Positions 26,339-38,431 of a stretch of 64,000 nt of DNA are shown here, in pieces (the first letter of the stretch is position 1; each line of letters begins with the position of its first letter). Made by a program: the position numbers and the translations under genes. The notes beneath the pieces were generated by a model, which was not told where the DNA came from, searched no databases, and was given only the letters and a program-made list of their open reading frames with translations. The stretch is from NCBI RefSeq assembly GCF_009709575.1, contig NZ_WIXO01000001.1, positions 3,660,001 through 3,724,000 on the forward strand. Reading direction: 5' to 3'. This stretch comes from Streptomyces taklimakanensis. Lineage in GTDB: Bacteria; Actinomycetota; Actinomycetes; Streptomycetales; Streptomycetaceae.

Positions 26339-27667
26339 ATGACCCGTCAGGGCGCGTCGCCGCCTCCGCCGTCCCCACCACCACCCCGCGCCCCCGCGAT
26401 GCTCCGCGGCGAGCCCGTCCCGCTCCGGGAGCGCCTGTTCGAGGGCGCGATGGCCGCCGGGCTGGGTCTGGGAGGGGTCACCGTTCTCGTCCTGTCGCTG
26501 TGGATCTCCTCCCCCTACCCCGACGACGGTCCCGGCGACGCCCTGCACATCGCCGCCGACCTGTGGCTGATGGCCCACGGCGTCCCCCTCGTCCGCGTCG
26601 AGACCCTCGACGGAGCGCCCGCGCCCGTCGGACTGACACCGCTGCTGCTGTGCGCCGCGCCGCTGTGGCTGCTGCACCGCACGGCCCGAACGGCGGCGCT
26701 CGGCGCCTTGGACGCGGCGGACGCCGCCGGCGGGGGCGACTCGCCCCGGCGGGCCGCGTGCTGGATCGCCGTCGGATACCTGCTGGTCGCCGCCGCCGTC
26801 ACGGTGTACGCCTCCTCCGGCCCCGTCCGGGTCGATCCCCTGGGGGTCGCGTGGCGGCTGCCCGTCGTGGTGGTGGTCGCGGTGGCCGCGGGCGTCTGGA
26901 CGGGCCGGGGCAGGCCTCTGGTCCCGTCCGGCCGGCGAGCCCGGCGACTGCGGGCCGCCGCGCCGCCGCTCCTGCGGTCGGCGCTCACCGGGGCCGGCGT
27001 CTTCGCCGCGGTGCGCGGCGCGCTCGCGGCGACCACCGCCCTGTGCGCCGCGGGCGCGCTGCTGGCGGCGGGCTCCCTGATGTGGCACGTGGCCACCGCG
27101 CAGCGGGCGGCGTTCCCGTCGATCACCCCCACCTGGTCGGGGTACGCCTCGACCCTGCTGCTCTCCCTGGCCCTGATGCCGAACGCGGCCGTCTGGGGCG
27201 CCGCCTGGGGCCTCGGCCCCGGCTTCACGCTCGGCGGCGGCAGCACGGTGGGTCCGGTGGCCGTGACCGCCGCGCCGCCGCTGCCGGACTTCCCGCTGCT
27301 GGCGGCCGTACCGGTCGAGGGCCCCGGCACGCCGGTGGAGTGGGCGCTGGCCGCCGTGGTGCCGCTGGCGGCCGGGACGGCCGCGGCGCGGAGCGTGGCG
27401 CGCGTCGCGGTGCCGGAGCGGGGCAGGCGCGTGCTGGGCCCGTGGGCGACGGCGTGCGCCGCCGCGCTGGCCGCGTGCGGCTGCGGAGCGGCCACCGCGC
27501 TGCTGGCCGGGTTGGCGGGCGGACCGCTGGGCACGGGCGCGCTGGCCCACCTCGGTCCGGACTGGCGGCTCACCGGGGCGGCCGCGCTGGCCTGGACCGT
27601 GCTCCTGGGGCTGCCGGGCGCCCTGGCCCTGCGGGCCCTCCGGCTCCGGGGGCGCGGCACCGGCTGA
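26339..27667 (+). CDS. DUF6350 family polytopic membrane protein
   Basis: About 442 residues with some ten to twelve hydrophobic segments separated by short Arg/Gly loops; a Pro-rich N-terminus (RQGASPPPPSPPPPRAPAML) precedes the first. The pattern fits the DUF6350 proteins of actinobacteria, often annotated as cell-division or PerM-like membrane proteins. No transporter motif is seen. In Streptomyces it commonly lies just upstream of purN, as here. ATG 26339 and GTG 26330 are both possible; neither has a good ribosome site, which suggests a leaderless message. Function is unknown. Confidence 0.75.
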   Translation: MTRQGASPPPPSPPPPRAPAMLRGEPVPLRERLFEGAMAAGLGLGGVTVLVLSLWISSPYPDDGPGDALHIAADLWLMAHGVPLVRVETLDGAPAPVGLTPLLLCAAPLWLLHRTARTAALGALDAADAAGGGDSPRRAACWIAVGYLLVAAAVTVYASSGPVRVDPLGVAWRLPVVVVVAVAAGVWTGRGRPLVPSGRRARRLRAAAPPLLRSALTGAGVFAAVRGALAATTALCAAGALLAAGSLMWHVATAQRAAFPSITPTWSGYASTLLLSLALMPNAAVWGAAWGLGPGFTLGGGSTVGPVAVTAAPPLPDFPLLAAVPVEGPGTPVEWALAAVVPLAAGTAAARSVARVAVPERGRRVLGPWATACAAALAACGCGAATALLAGLAGGPLGTGALAHLGPDWRLTGAAALAWTVLLGLPGALALRALRLRGRGTG

Positions 27668-27683
27668 CGGGTCGGCCCGCCGG

Positions 27684-27741
27684 ATCACCGCAGCCGCCGC
27701 GTCACCGCAGTCGCCGCGTCACCGCGTCCGCCGCGTCACCG
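27684..27741. repeat. 17-bp tandem repeat between convergent genes
   Basis: About 3.4 copies of a 17-bp unit (GTCACCGCAGTCGCCGC and variants) fill the gap between the DUF6350 stop (27667) and the stop of the next minus-strand gene (27742). No hairpin terminator is seen here. Copy number probably varies between strains. Confidence 0.7.
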
Positions 27742-28725
27742 TCACTCGTCCTGTTCGCCGAAGAAGGGCCGCAGCTCCTCGGGCAGGTGCCGGTCGCACG
27801 CCTGGCGGGAGGAGTTGGTGAGGGCGTCCTCGACGCAGACGAAGTAGTCGCGGTAGACGAGTTGCACCGTGAACTGCGCCGCGATGATCAGCAGGGCGAC
27901 GACGCCCGTCACCAGCCCGCTCACCGCCGCTGCCGTCTGCGGCCGGGGCCCCTGGCCGGGCCGGCCGGGCTGCCCGGCGGCCGACCGTCGCGCGGCGGGG
28001 TCCCAGGCGGACGCCCCCGACGGGCTCCCTCCGGACGGGCCGGCCGTTCCGGAGGGGGCCGGCGAACCACTCGATCCCGCCACGTCCTCCGGACGGGCCG
28101 CCGCGCGCGGAGCGTTCGTCCCGCCCGTGTCGCCGTCCGCGCCGGGCTTGCTCCGCAGCGAGACGACCCCCCAGTACACGGCCAGCGCGCCCAGCGGCGC
28201 CGCCAGCCAGGTCAGCCCGAAGAGCGCGAAGAAGACGCCCCACATGCCCGCCAGCAGGGCGTACCGGGCGCGTCGCTGCACCGGGTCGGTCGGGTCCCAG
28301 CGCATGCCGTTCCGGCCGCCGGGGCCGGTGCCGCCGCCGGGCGCCTCCGGGCGGTCGGCCCCGCCGAACCCGCCGCTCTGACGGCGCGGCTGACGGCTGC
28401 TCCACCGGCCGCCCCACTCCGGGGCGGAGCCGTCCCCGCGGTCGCGGTCGTCCCCGCCGTCGCCGTTCGCCCCGTCCCGGCCGGTGTCCGCCGGGAGGCG
28501 CGGCCGCCACGGCTGTTCGGGGCGGTCCTCGGGCGGCGGGGCGAAGGGGTTGTCGTCCGTGCCGCCGCGGGAGCCGTTCCCCTCGCCGCCGGAGGCCCCC
28601 GAGGATCCGGACGGGTCCGACGGTGACATCCGCAGCCGGAACGGGACCGGGGCGGTGCCAGTCGGGATGCCGGTCGGGATGCCGGTCGGAGTGGCGAGGG
28701 CCGCGCGGCGGCGTCGGTCCGTCAT
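27742..28725 (-). CDS. Proline/glycine-rich membrane protein of unknown function
   Basis: 327 residues. The first ~140 are disordered and charged (DDNPFAPPPEDRPEQPWRPR is the conserved piece). Two membrane segments lie close together (ARYALLAGMWGVFFALFGLT; APLGALAVYWGVVSL), followed by a long Ser/Gly/Pro linker and a third segment (SGLVTGVVALLIIAAQFTVQL) ending in a short tail with two Cys (YFVCVEDALTNSSRQACDRH). A 12-bp tandem repeat near the 5' end encodes the repeated GIPT. The ATG at 28725 lacks a good ribosome site; the ATG at 28629 is an alternative. It is divergent from purN. Family members occur throughout Streptomyces; role unknown. Confidence 0.7.
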   Translation of the reverse strand: MTDRRRRAALATPTGIPTGIPTGTAPVPFRLRMSPSDPSGSSGASGGEGNGSRGGTDDNPFAPPPEDRPEQPWRPRLPADTGRDGANGDGGDDRDRGDGSAPEWGGRWSSRQPRRQSGGFGGADRPEAPGGGTGPGGRNGMRWDPTDPVQRRARYALLAGMWGVFFALFGLTWLAAPLGALAVYWGVVSLRSKPGADGDTGGTNAPRAAARPEDVAGSSGSPAPSGTAGPSGGSPSGASAWDPAARRSAAGQPGRPGQGPRPQTAAAVSGLVTGVVALLIIAAQFTVQLVYRDYFVCVEDALTNSSRQACDRHLPEELRPFFGEQDE

Positions 28726-28933
28726 GTGCTCTGTGTCTTCCCCTGGGTCTCGTCCCGGCGCGGGGCCGTGTGGATCTGTGGTGTGGGTGCGGCGTGCCTG
28801 GTGTGCGCGACGGTGCGCCTGACGGCGCGCGTGGTGGCGCGCGTCACGACGTACCCGGGCGACGCACGTGGCCCAGACGCTACCGGGCGGCCGTCCACCC
28901 GTCCCGAGGGGGCCGTCCGGCGTGCCGGTATCG

Positions 28934-28961
28934 TTGCTGACGGTCGGCCGCTTCGTAGGGT
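28934..28961 (+). promoter_or_regulatory. Candidate purN promoter
   Basis: TTGCTG (28934-28939), 16 bp, TAGGGT (28956-28961) resembles the housekeeping sigma consensus. It lies in the 311-bp divergent region (28726-29036), otherwise without genes, and would give a ~70-nt leader before the purN GTG. No purine riboswitch structure was recognised. Confidence 0.4.
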
Positions 28962-29036
28962 TCCCCGGAATCACCCGACCCATGGATTTGTACGATCACA
29001 CAAAGCCGCACCGTCCTTCCGAGAAAGAGCCTCGTC

Positions 29037-29682
29037 GTGGCTTCCGCTTCCCGCTCCTTCGCCGCTCACTCCCCGGCCCGCGTCGTCGTCCTCGTGTCGG
29101 GTTCGGGCACGAACCTCCAGGCCCTCCTCGACGCCGTCGCCGAACGGGGGGCGGCCGCCTACGGCGCCGAGATCGTGGCCGTGGGCGCCGACCGTGACGG
29201 CATCGTCGGGCTGGAGCGCGCCGAACGCGCCGGACTGCCCACCTTCGTCCGCCGCGTGCGGGACCACGGGGACCGGGACGCCTGGGACCGCGCGCTGGCC
29301 GAGGCGACCGCGGCGTACGAGCCCGACCTGGTGGTCTCCGCGGGCTTCATGAAGATCGTGGGCAAGGAGTTCCTGGCCCGGTTCGGCGGACGCCTCGTCA
29401 ACACCCACCCCGCCCTGCTCCCCAGTTTTCCCGGTGCCCACGGCGTGCGCGACGCGCTCGCGTACGGCGTGAGGGTCACCGGGTGCACCGTCCACTTCGT
29501 CGACGACGGTGTCGACACCGGCCCGATCATCGCCCAGGGCGTGGTCGAGGTGCGGGAGGCGGACGACGAATCCACGCTCCACGAGCGGATCAAGGAAGTC
29601 GAGCGACGGTTGCTCGTCGACACCGTGGGACGGCTCGCCCGCCACGGCTACCGCATTGAGGGAAGAAAGGTCATTCTCGGTC

Positions 29683-29690
<8 letters not shown>
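29037..29690 (+). CDS. purN: Phosphoribosylglycinamide formyltransferase
   Basis: 217 residues. Transfers a formyl group from 10-formyl-THF to GAR in purine synthesis. Visible motifs: phosphate-binding [15 protein letters not shown], active-site region ENTHPALL-like [20 protein letters not shown] with the catalytic His, and [22 protein letters not shown] start at 29037 after GAAAGAG. It overlaps purH by 8 bp, so the two are translationally coupled. Confidence 0.96.
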
Positions 29691-31260
<1,570 letters not shown>

Positions 31261-31307
31261 CCGAGCCGTTTCGGGCCCCCGGATCCGGGTGCCCGGGCCG
31301 GACGCGC

Positions 31308-31343
31308 CGAGGACCGCGTCCCCGAACGGGGGCGCGGTCCTCG
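31308..31343. terminator. Hairpin terminator after purH
   Basis: GC-rich inverted repeat with ~15-bp arms, one bulged base and a 4-nt loop. It lies between purH (stop 31260) and the convergent minus-strand gene ending at 31407. Confidence 0.65.
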
Positions 31344-31406
31344 TGCGTCGTCGCGCCGGGGCCGGGGCCGGGCCGGGACGGGGAGCGGGCGCGGCTCGGG
31401 CTCGAC

Positions 31407-31940
31407 TCAGGTGCGGGGGCGGTCGAACCACGCCGCCGACTCGGAGGAGGCCAGCAGCACCACGCAGACGATGCCCAGGGCGATCCACAGCAGCCCGAGC
31501 GGCAGCGCCGCGATGCCGAGCAGGATCAACAGCGCCGACCAGACGATGGCCGCGATCCGCAGGCCGCTCCCGCCCCGCGGGAACCTGGTGGCGAGCACGA
31601 TCCCGGCGATCGCGTGGAGCAGGAAGAGGACGAACAGCGTGTAGTAGGCGCCGGTGTCGACCCCGCCCAGATCGCCGTAGGTGTCCTCCAGACGGTCCTC
31701 GGCCGCGGCGAAGGCGATCATGAGCAGCACCGAGAGGGCCGCCTGGATGCCGCCGGCGATGAAGAAGATCAGTCGGGACGAGTTCACCTTGCTCGGCATC
31801 GCCCCGGGCGGCCCGCTCGGTGAGCCGTACGGACCGGGCGGCGGTGCGAGCGGGTGCTCGGAGGACGGGTCCGGGCGTTGGTGCGGCGGCGGGCCGTAGG
31901 GGTCGTTCCGATAGGGGTTGTTCGGGTCGGAGCTGCTCAT
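31407..31940 (-). CDS. Small four-helix membrane protein with proline-rich N-terminus
   Basis: 177 residues. The first ~50 are a Pro/Tyr/Gly-rich cytoplasmic tail (PYRNDPYGPPPHQRPDPSSE). Four membrane segments follow: LIFFIAGGIQAALSVLLMIAF, YYTLFVLFLLHAIAGIVLA, IAAIVWSALLILLGIAALPLG and LLWIALGIVCVVLLAS. No catalytic motif. The ATG at 31940 follows AGGAACCGCC. Such small proteins with proline-rich tails are frequent in Streptomyces; the function is unknown. Confidence 0.75.
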   Translation of the reverse strand: MSSSDPNNPYRNDPYGPPPHQRPDPSSEHPLAPPPGPYGSPSGPPGAMPSKVNSSRLIFFIAGGIQAALSVLLMIAFAAAEDRLEDTYGDLGGVDTGAYYTLFVLFLLHAIAGIVLATRFPRGGSGLRIAAIVWSALLILLGIAALPLGLLWIALGIVCVVLLASSESAAWFDRPRT

Positions 31941-32247
31941 GGCGGTTCCTCCGGACGGTCGATGCGGCGGCCGCGGGACACCGAGACCGCGGCACGGGTC
32001 TCCCGGTGGTGCGGCCCTCGGTGCCCGCGTCCGGCCGCGGTGTCGCGTCCGAAGGGCCGCGCCGCTTCCTTACGGCCACGAGTGCCCGGTACCGCCCGGA
32101 CCATCCCTGTTCGTCATGGTGTGGGAGAGGGGGCGGGTTGCCGTCCTCCGCTCCGGACGGTGACGTGGTGGTCACAACGGGTGGGCGTGGACGGCGGAGG
32201 GATGGGCGATTGGAGCCCCGGCCCCCGTATCCGGGAGGATGGGCCCC
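31941..32247. other. folD upstream region with inverted repeat
   Basis: 307 bp without a gene. Contains GTGAC-N6-GTCAC (32160-32175), a symmetric candidate operator about 70 bp before folD. It differs in spacing from the Crp consensus. No tRNA-like fold or clear promoter was found. Confidence 0.4.
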
Positions 32248-33117
32248 ATGACCGCCCAGATTCTCGATGGCAAGGCCACCGCAGCCGCGATCAAGTCCGA
32301 ACTCGCCGTCCGTGTCGAGGCCCTCAAGGCCCGCGGCGTCCAGCCCGGTCTGGGCACGATCCTGGTCGGTGACGACGTCGGCAGCCAGAAGTACGTGGCG
32401 GGCAAGCACCGCGACTGCGCCCAGGTCGGCATCGCCTCCATCCAGCGCGAGCTGCCCGGTACCGCGAGCCAGGAGGACATCGAGGCGGTCGTCCGCGAGC
32501 TGAACGAGGACCCGGCCTGCACCGGCTACATCGTCCAGCTCCCGCTGCCGCGCGGCGTGGACACCAACCGCGTCCTGGAGCTGATGGACCCGGCCAAGGA
32601 CGCCGACGGCCTCCACCCGACGAACCTGGGCCGCCTGGTGCTGAACGAGTCCGCGCCGCTGCCGTGCACCCCCAACGGCATCATCGAGCTGCTGCGCCGC
32701 CACGGCGTGGAGATCGACGGGGCGGACGTGGCGGTCGTCGGCCGCGGCATCACCGTCGGACGCTCCATCGGCCTGCTGCTCACCCGCCGCTCGGAGAACG
32801 CGACGGTGACCCTGTGCCACACCGGCACCCGCGAGATGGCCGCGCACCTGCGCCGGGCCGACATCGTGGTGGCCGCGGCCGGCTCCCCGCACCTGGTGCG
32901 GCCCGAGCACGTCCGACCGGGCGCGGCCGTGCTGGACGTGGGCGTCAGCCGGAACGCGGAGGGGAAGATCGCCGGTGACGTGCACCCGGACGTGGCCGAG
33001 GTCGCCGGTTGGCTCTCGCCGAACCCGGGCGGCGTCGGCCCGATGACGCGGGCGATGTTGTTGGCGAACGTCGTGGAGGCGGCGGAGCGGGCCGCGGGGA
33101 CGGACCGTGTCGGCTGA
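32248..33117 (+). CDS. folD: Methylenetetrahydrofolate dehydrogenase / cyclohydrolase
   Basis: 289 residues. Interconverts 5,10-methylene-THF and 10-formyl-THF, supplying formyl groups to PurN and PurH. Motifs: catalytic Lys in [25 protein letters not shown], the NADP-binding [14 protein letters not shown] and [17 protein letters not shown] 32248 sits 9 nt after GGAGG, whereas the in-frame ATG at 32239 abuts it, so 32248 is preferred. The stop overlaps the DUF3017 gene by 11 bp. Confidence 0.96.
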   Translation: MTAQILDGKATAAAIKSELAVRVEALKARGVQPGLGTILVGDDVGSQKYVAGKHRDCAQVGIASIQRELPGTASQEDIEAVVRELNEDPACTGYIVQLPLPRGVDTNRVLELMDPAKDADGLHPTNLGRLVLNESAPLPCTPNGIIELLRRHGVEIDGADVAVVGRGITVGRSIGLLLTRRSENATVTLCHTGTREMAAHLRRADIVVAAAGSPHLVRPEHVRPGAAVLDVGVSRNAEGKIAGDVHPDVAEVAGWLSPNPGGVGPMTRAMLLANVVEAAERAAGTDRVG

Positions 33118-33598
33118 GAGGGACAGGACCGACGGGGTGTCGGGTGCGTCGGGTGCGGGAACACCGGCCGGCGACGGTGGTGCCGGCGGTGCCGGTGGTG
33201 CCGACGGGCCCGAGCGCCCCTCCCGGCGCTTCCCGTCGGTCACCCGGGACACCGCCCGCCCCGAGGGCGGCGGCCGGGCGGCCCCCGGTGACGCCCCCGC
33301 GCCCGCCCGGCAGTGGCCGCTGCTGTGCGTGTTGGCCGGGACGGTCGCGGGACTGCTGGTGACGCTCGCCGACTTCCGCGCGGGCATCCTGATCGTCGGC
33401 CTGTCCACGCTGGCCGGGGCCGTGCTGCGGTGGACACTGCCGTCGGTCGGCATCCTCGCGGTGCGCTCCCGCTTCACCGACGTGTTGACCTACGGCCTGC
33501 TGGGCACCGCGATCGTGCTGCTGGCGATGATGGCCCAGCCCGGGGCGTGGCTGGAGATCCCCTTCCTGGAGGACATCGTCCACTTCACGATCCGCTGA
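33107..33598 (+). CDS. DUF3017 family membrane protein
   Basis: 163 residues. A disordered N-terminal ~65 residues precede three predicted membrane segments ([61 protein letters not shown]), with a conserved [11 protein letters not shown] loop. This size and pattern match DUF3017 proteins, which follow folD in actinobacteria. GTG start at 33107 inside the folD 3' end, so it is translationally coupled. Role unknown. Confidence 0.8.
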   Translation: MSAERDRTDGVSGASGAGTPAGDGGAGGAGGADGPERPSRRFPSVTRDTARPEGGGRAAPGDAPAPARQWPLLCVLAGTVAGLLVTLADFRAGILIVGLSTLAGAVLRWTLPSVGILAVRSRFTDVLTYGLLGTAIVLLAMMAQPGAWLEIPFLEDIVHFTIR

Positions 33599-33820
33599 TC
33601 CGTGCGGGCCGCCCGCGCGGCACCGGGCACGACAGGACGTTCCGGGGGCGCCGCCTCGACGGCCGGGCGACGCGCCGGCATGACGGTGGGGAAAGCGGGG
33701 CAGACGAGGTGCCGTAACCCCCCACGGGTGCGGCACACGCCCGGGCGGCCGCCCGCGATCCCCCCTCCATGCGCGGGTGGCTGCCCCCGCGTGCGGCCCG
33801 TCGGATAGCCTGACGCCGAG

Positions 33821-34872
<1,052 letters not shown>

Positions 34873-34952
34873 TCCGGAACCGTTCCGGACCGATCAGCGA
34901 CCCGACCCCTTCGGTCACCCATCGGCGGAGCCCTCCACGGGCCCGTCCGAGA

Positions 34953-34987
34953 CGAGGGCCCCCGGCTTTCCCGGCCGGGGGCCCTCG
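34953..34987 (+). terminator. Hairpin terminator after mdh
   Basis: 14-bp perfect arms (34953-34966 and 34974-34987) with a 7-nt loop, 80 bp after the mdh stop. Confidence 0.75.
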
Positions 34988-35271
34988 TGCGTCCGGCGGC
35001 CGGTCCCTCCCGTCCGCCCGCTCCGCGAGCCCCTCCCACTCGCTGCTCCCCGTGCGCGTCCGGACGCGTCGCGTACCGACCGGTATGTCCTGTATACCAG
35101 GACATCACCTTAAATTCATTTAAATAAATCCCAAGTTGATCATGGTTTCTTGTGTGAAGCGCGCCACTTGACATGGATTCAAAGCATGAAATCGTTGAGA
35201 TGGGGCATGGTCCGGGGTCGCTCGGCTCCGCCGGGCGGTAACAGCACCATGCGAGGAAGGCAGTACGGAAC
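34988..35271 (+). promoter_or_regulatory. AT-rich control region of the glycine betaine operon
   Basis: Bases 35090-35200 are strikingly AT-rich for this genome. Elements: a palindrome ATGTCCTG-N5-CAGGACAT (35085-35105), a TTAAAT-TC-ATTTAA inverted repeat (35110-35123), and a consensus -35 TTGACA at 35168-35173 without a clear -10 at 17-19 bp. The palindrome is the most likely operator; GntR or TetR families bind sites of this kind. No regulator gene is adjacent. Confidence 0.55.
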
Positions 35272-36774
35272 GTGTCGGCTATCGAGAGCATGTACATCGG
35301 CGGTCAGTGGCGACCGGCCGCCTCCGGTACCACCAGAGAGATTCTCGACCCGGCCGACGCGACGGTGCTCGCGGTCGTCTCCGAGGGTGGCGTCGAGGAC
35401 ACCGACGCCGCCGTCGAGGCCGCCCGCCGCGCCTTCGACTCCGGCACGTGGCCGAACACCCCCACCGCCGAGCGGGCGGCCCTGCTGCGCCGCACCGCCG
35501 ACCTCCTCCAGCGCGACCGCGAGGAGATCGCGCTGATCGAGTCCCGCGACACCGGAAAGACCCTGGAGGAGGGCCGCGTCGACGTCGACGACGTCACCGC
35601 CGCCTTCCGCTACTTCGCCGACCTGGTGACGAACGCCTCCGGCGGACGCGTGGTCGACGCGGGCAGCCCCGACGTGCACAGCGTCGTCGTCCACGAACCG
35701 GTCGGCGTCTGCGCGCTGATCACCCCCTGGAACTATCCGCTGCTCCAGGCGAGCTGGAAGATCGCCCCGGCCCTCGCCGCGGGCAACACCTTCGTCGTCA
35801 AGCCCAGCGAGATCACCCCGCTGTCCACCGTCCACCTGGTGAGGCTGCTGGCCGAGGCCGGACTTCCCGAGGGCGTGGCGAACCTCGTCACCGGCGCCGG
35901 CGACCCGGTCGGCGCCCGGATGTCCTCCCACCCGGCCGTGGACCTGGTCTCCTTCACCGGCGGCCTGGCCAGCGGCACCAAGGTGGCCGCCGCCGCGGCC
36001 CCGACGGTGAAGAAGGTCGCCCTGGAACTCGGCGGCAAGAACCCCAACGTCGTCTTCGCCGACGCCTGCGCCACCGAGGAGCGCTTCGACACCGCCGTCG
36101 ACCAGGCCCTCAACGCCGCCTTCATCCACAGCGGCCAGGTCTGCTCGGCGGGCGGCCGGCTCATCCTGGAGGAGTCCGTCCACGACCGCTTCGTCACCGA
36201 GCTCGTCCGCCGCGCTCGCCGCATCCGGCTCGGTCGCGGCACCGAGCCCGGCGTCGAGTGCGGACCGCTGGCCTCCCAGCAGCAGCTCGACAAGACCGAG
36301 GACTACGTCGCCTCCGCCCTCGCCGAGGGCGCCGTGGTGCGGTGCGGCGGCAAGCGGCCCGAACCGTCCGAGGTCCGCCCGGCCACCGGCTACTTCTACG
36401 AACCCACCGTCCTGGACCACTGCCGGCGCGACATGCGCGTGGTCCGCGAGGAGACCTTCGGCCCGATCCTCACCGTCGAGACCTTCCGCACCGAGGACGA
36501 GGCCGTCGCCCTGGCCAACGACACCGAGTACGGCCTGGCCGGCGCCGTCTTCTCCGCCGACACCGCCCGTGCCCGCCGCGTCGCCGCCCGGCTGCGCCAC
36601 GGCACCGTGTGGATCAACGACTTCCACCCCTACCTCCCGCAGGCGGAATGGGGCGGTTTTGGTACATCGGGGGTCGGACGGGAACTCGGCCCGTCGGGCC
36701 TCGACGAGTACCGCGAGACCAAGCACGTCTACGAGAACCTGCGTCCCGCGCCGGTCCGCTGGTTCGCCGGCTGA
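35272..36774 (+). CDS. betB: Betaine aldehyde dehydrogenase
   Basis: 500 residues, full-length NAD(P)-dependent aldehyde dehydrogenase. Motifs: TPWNYPLLQASWKIAPALAAG, NTFVVKPSEITPL, SFTGGLASGTKVA, catalytic-Glu region ALELGGKNPNVVFADA, nucleophile Cys in HSGQVCSAGGRL, and EETFGPILTVETF. Substrate is assigned from context: next to a choline dehydrogenase-type enzyme and a betaine ABC system, it should convert betaine aldehyde to glycine betaine. GTG start at 35272. First gene of a five-gene operon. Gamma-aminobutyraldehyde or other aldehyde use is possible. Confidence 0.88.
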   Translation: MSAIESMYIGGQWRPAASGTTREILDPADATVLAVVSEGGVEDTDAAVEAARRAFDSGTWPNTPTAERAALLRRTADLLQRDREEIALIESRDTGKTLEEGRVDVDDVTAAFRYFADLVTNASGGRVVDAGSPDVHSVVVHEPVGVCALITPWNYPLLQASWKIAPALAAGNTFVVKPSEITPLSTVHLVRLLAEAGLPEGVANLVTGAGDPVGARMSSHPAVDLVSFTGGLASGTKVAAAAAPTVKKVALELGGKNPNVVFADACATEERFDTAVDQALNAAFIHSGQVCSAGGRLILEESVHDRFVTELVRRARRIRLGRGTEPGVECGPLASQQQLDKTEDYVASALAEGAVVRCGGKRPEPSEVRPATGYFYEPTVLDHCRRDMRVVREETFGPILTVETFRTEDEAVALANDTEYGLAGAVFSADTARARRVAARLRHGTVWINDFHPYLPQAEWGGFGTSGVGRELGPSGLDEYRETKHVYENLRPAPVRWFAG

Positions 36775-36862
36775 TCGTCACGTCGAGTCCCGCGCCCGAT
36801 CGACACCCTCCGCGCGGGCCGAGCACCGGCCCCCGCGCGCAACACAACAGGAGCAACACCTC

Positions 36863-38431
36863 ATGCCCAGCAACACCACCTACGACTACGTGGTGATCGG
36901 CGGCGGTACGGCCGGCTCGGTGATCGCCTCCCGGCTCGCCGAGGACCCCGACACCACCGTCGCCGTCATCGAGGGCGGCCCCTCCGACATCGACCGGCCC
37001 GACGTGCTCACCCTGCGCCGCTGGCTCGGTCTGCTCGGCGGCGACCTCGACTACGACTACCCCACCACCGAGCAGCCACGCGGCAACTCCCACATCCGGC
37101 ACAGCCGCGCCCGGGTGCTCGGCGGCTGCTCCTCCCACAACACCCTGATCTCCTTCAAGCCGCTCCCCTCGGACTGGGAGGAGTGGGAGGCCGCCGGCGC
37201 CACCGGCTGGAACGCCATCGCGATGGAGCCCTACTTCCACCGGCTCCGCAACAACATCGTGGCCGTCGACGAGAAGGACCGGAACGCCATCGCCCGCGAC
37301 TTCGTCGACGCCGCCCAGGCCGCGCTCGGCGTACCGCGCGTGGAGGGCTTCAACGCCAAGCCGTTCCACGAGGGGGTCGGCTTCTTCGACCTCGCCTACC
37401 ACCCGGAGACCAACAAGCGCTCCTCCGCCTCCGTCGCCTACCTCCACCCCCACATGGAGGCCGGCGACCGCCCCAACCTGGAGCTGTGGCTGGAGACCTG
37501 GGCGTACCGCCTGGAGTTCGGCGGCGACGACGGCCGCCGCGTCACCGGCGTCCACGTCCGCACCGCCGACGGCGAGGAGACGCTGGTGACCGCCGAGCGC
37601 GAGGTGGTGCTCTGCGCCGGCGCCGTCGACACCCCGCGGCTGCTGCTGCACTCCGGGGTCGGACCGGCCGGTGACCTGGAGGCGCTGGGCATCCCCGTCG
37701 TCCACGACCTGCCGGGCGTCGGCGAGAACCTGCTCGACCACCCCGAGTCGGTCATCGTCTGGGAGACCGACGGGCCCATTCCGGAGAACTCGGCGATGGA
37801 CTCCGACGCGGGACTCTTCGTCCGCCGGGACCCGACGTCGCCCGGCCCGGACCTGATGTTCCACTTCTACCAGATCCCCTTCACCGACAACCCCGAGCGG
37901 CTCGGCTACGAGAAGCCCCCCCACGGCGTGTCGATGACCCCCAACATCCCCAAGCCGCGCAGCCGCGGTCGTCTCTACCTCACCAGCGCCGATCCCTCGG
38001 TCAAGCCGGCCCTGGACTTCCGGTACTTCACCGACGCCGAGGACTACGACGCCCGCACCCTCGTCGACGGCATCCGCATCGCCCGGGAGGTCGCCAAGGC
38101 CGAGCCGCTGGCCGGCTGGCTCAAGCGCGAGGTCTGCCCCGGCCCGGACGTCACCACCGACGAGGCGATCAGCGAGTACGCCCGCAAGGTCGCGCACACC
38201 GTCTACCACCCCGCCGGCACCTGCCGGATGGGCGCCGCCGACGACGAGGCGGCCGTCGTCGACCCGCGGCTGCGCATCCGGGGTCTGGACGGCGTCCGCA
38301 TCGCCGACGCCTCCGTCTTCCCCACCATGCCCGCAGTCAATCCCATGATCGGTGTGCTGATGGTCGGAGAGAAGGCCGCCGACCTGCTCCGCGACGACCA
38401 GCCCGCCACGGCCCCCGGAGGTGCCGCGTGA
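36863..38431 (+). CDS. betA: Choline dehydrogenase-type GMC oxidoreductase
   Basis: 522 residues, FAD-dependent GMC family. N-terminal FAD motif [19 protein letters not shown], the GMC signature [37 protein letters not shown] (second GMC signature), and the C-terminal active site [13 protein letters not shown] (His) and [21 protein letters not shown] (Asn). Expected to oxidise choline to betaine aldehyde at the membrane or in the cytosol, feeding BetB. The ATG at 36863 follows AGGAG; the stop overlaps the ABC ATPase start in GTGA. Choline specificity is inferred from the neighbours. Confidence 0.86.
   Translation: MPSNTTYDYVVIGGGTAGSVIASRLAEDPDTTVAVIEGGPSDIDRPDVLTLRRWLGLLGGDLDYDYPTTEQPRGNSHIRHSRARVLGGCSSHNTLISFKPLPSDWEEWEAAGATGWNAIAMEPYFHRLRNNIVAVDEKDRNAIARDFVDAAQAALGVPRVEGFNAKPFHEGVGFFDLAYHPETNKRSSASVAYLHPHMEAGDRPNLELWLETWAYRLEFGGDDGRRVTGVHVRTADGEETLVTAEREVVLCAGAVDTPRLLLHSGVGPAGDLEALGIPVVHDLPGVGENLLDHPESVIVWETDGPIPENSAMDSDAGLFVRRDPTSPGPDLMFHFYQIPFTDNPERLGYEKPPHGVSMTPNIPKPRSRGRLYLTSADPSVKPALDFRYFTDAEDYDARTLVDGIRIAREVAKAEPLAGWLKREVCPGPDVTTDEAISEYARKVAHTVYHPAGTCRMGAADDEAAVVDPRLRIRGLDGVRIADASVFPTMPAVNPMIGVLMVGEKAADLLRDDQPATAPGGAA

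Noticed and set aside
24008..27688. Open frame of over 1200 codons on the minus strand across sucD and DUF6350
   Set aside because: Runs antisense to sucD and DUF6350 and through a terminator hairpin; only the part in a different frame at 25258-26175 looks like a real protein.
27684..27741. CRISPR-like repeat array
   Set aside because: Units of 17 bp are directly abutting with no spacers and no cas genes are present; it is a simple tandem repeat.
35085..35105. Rho-independent terminator upstream of betB
   Set aside because: The palindrome has 8-bp arms, lies ~100 bp beyond a much stronger mdh terminator and sits within the AT-rich promoter region, so an operator is more likely.
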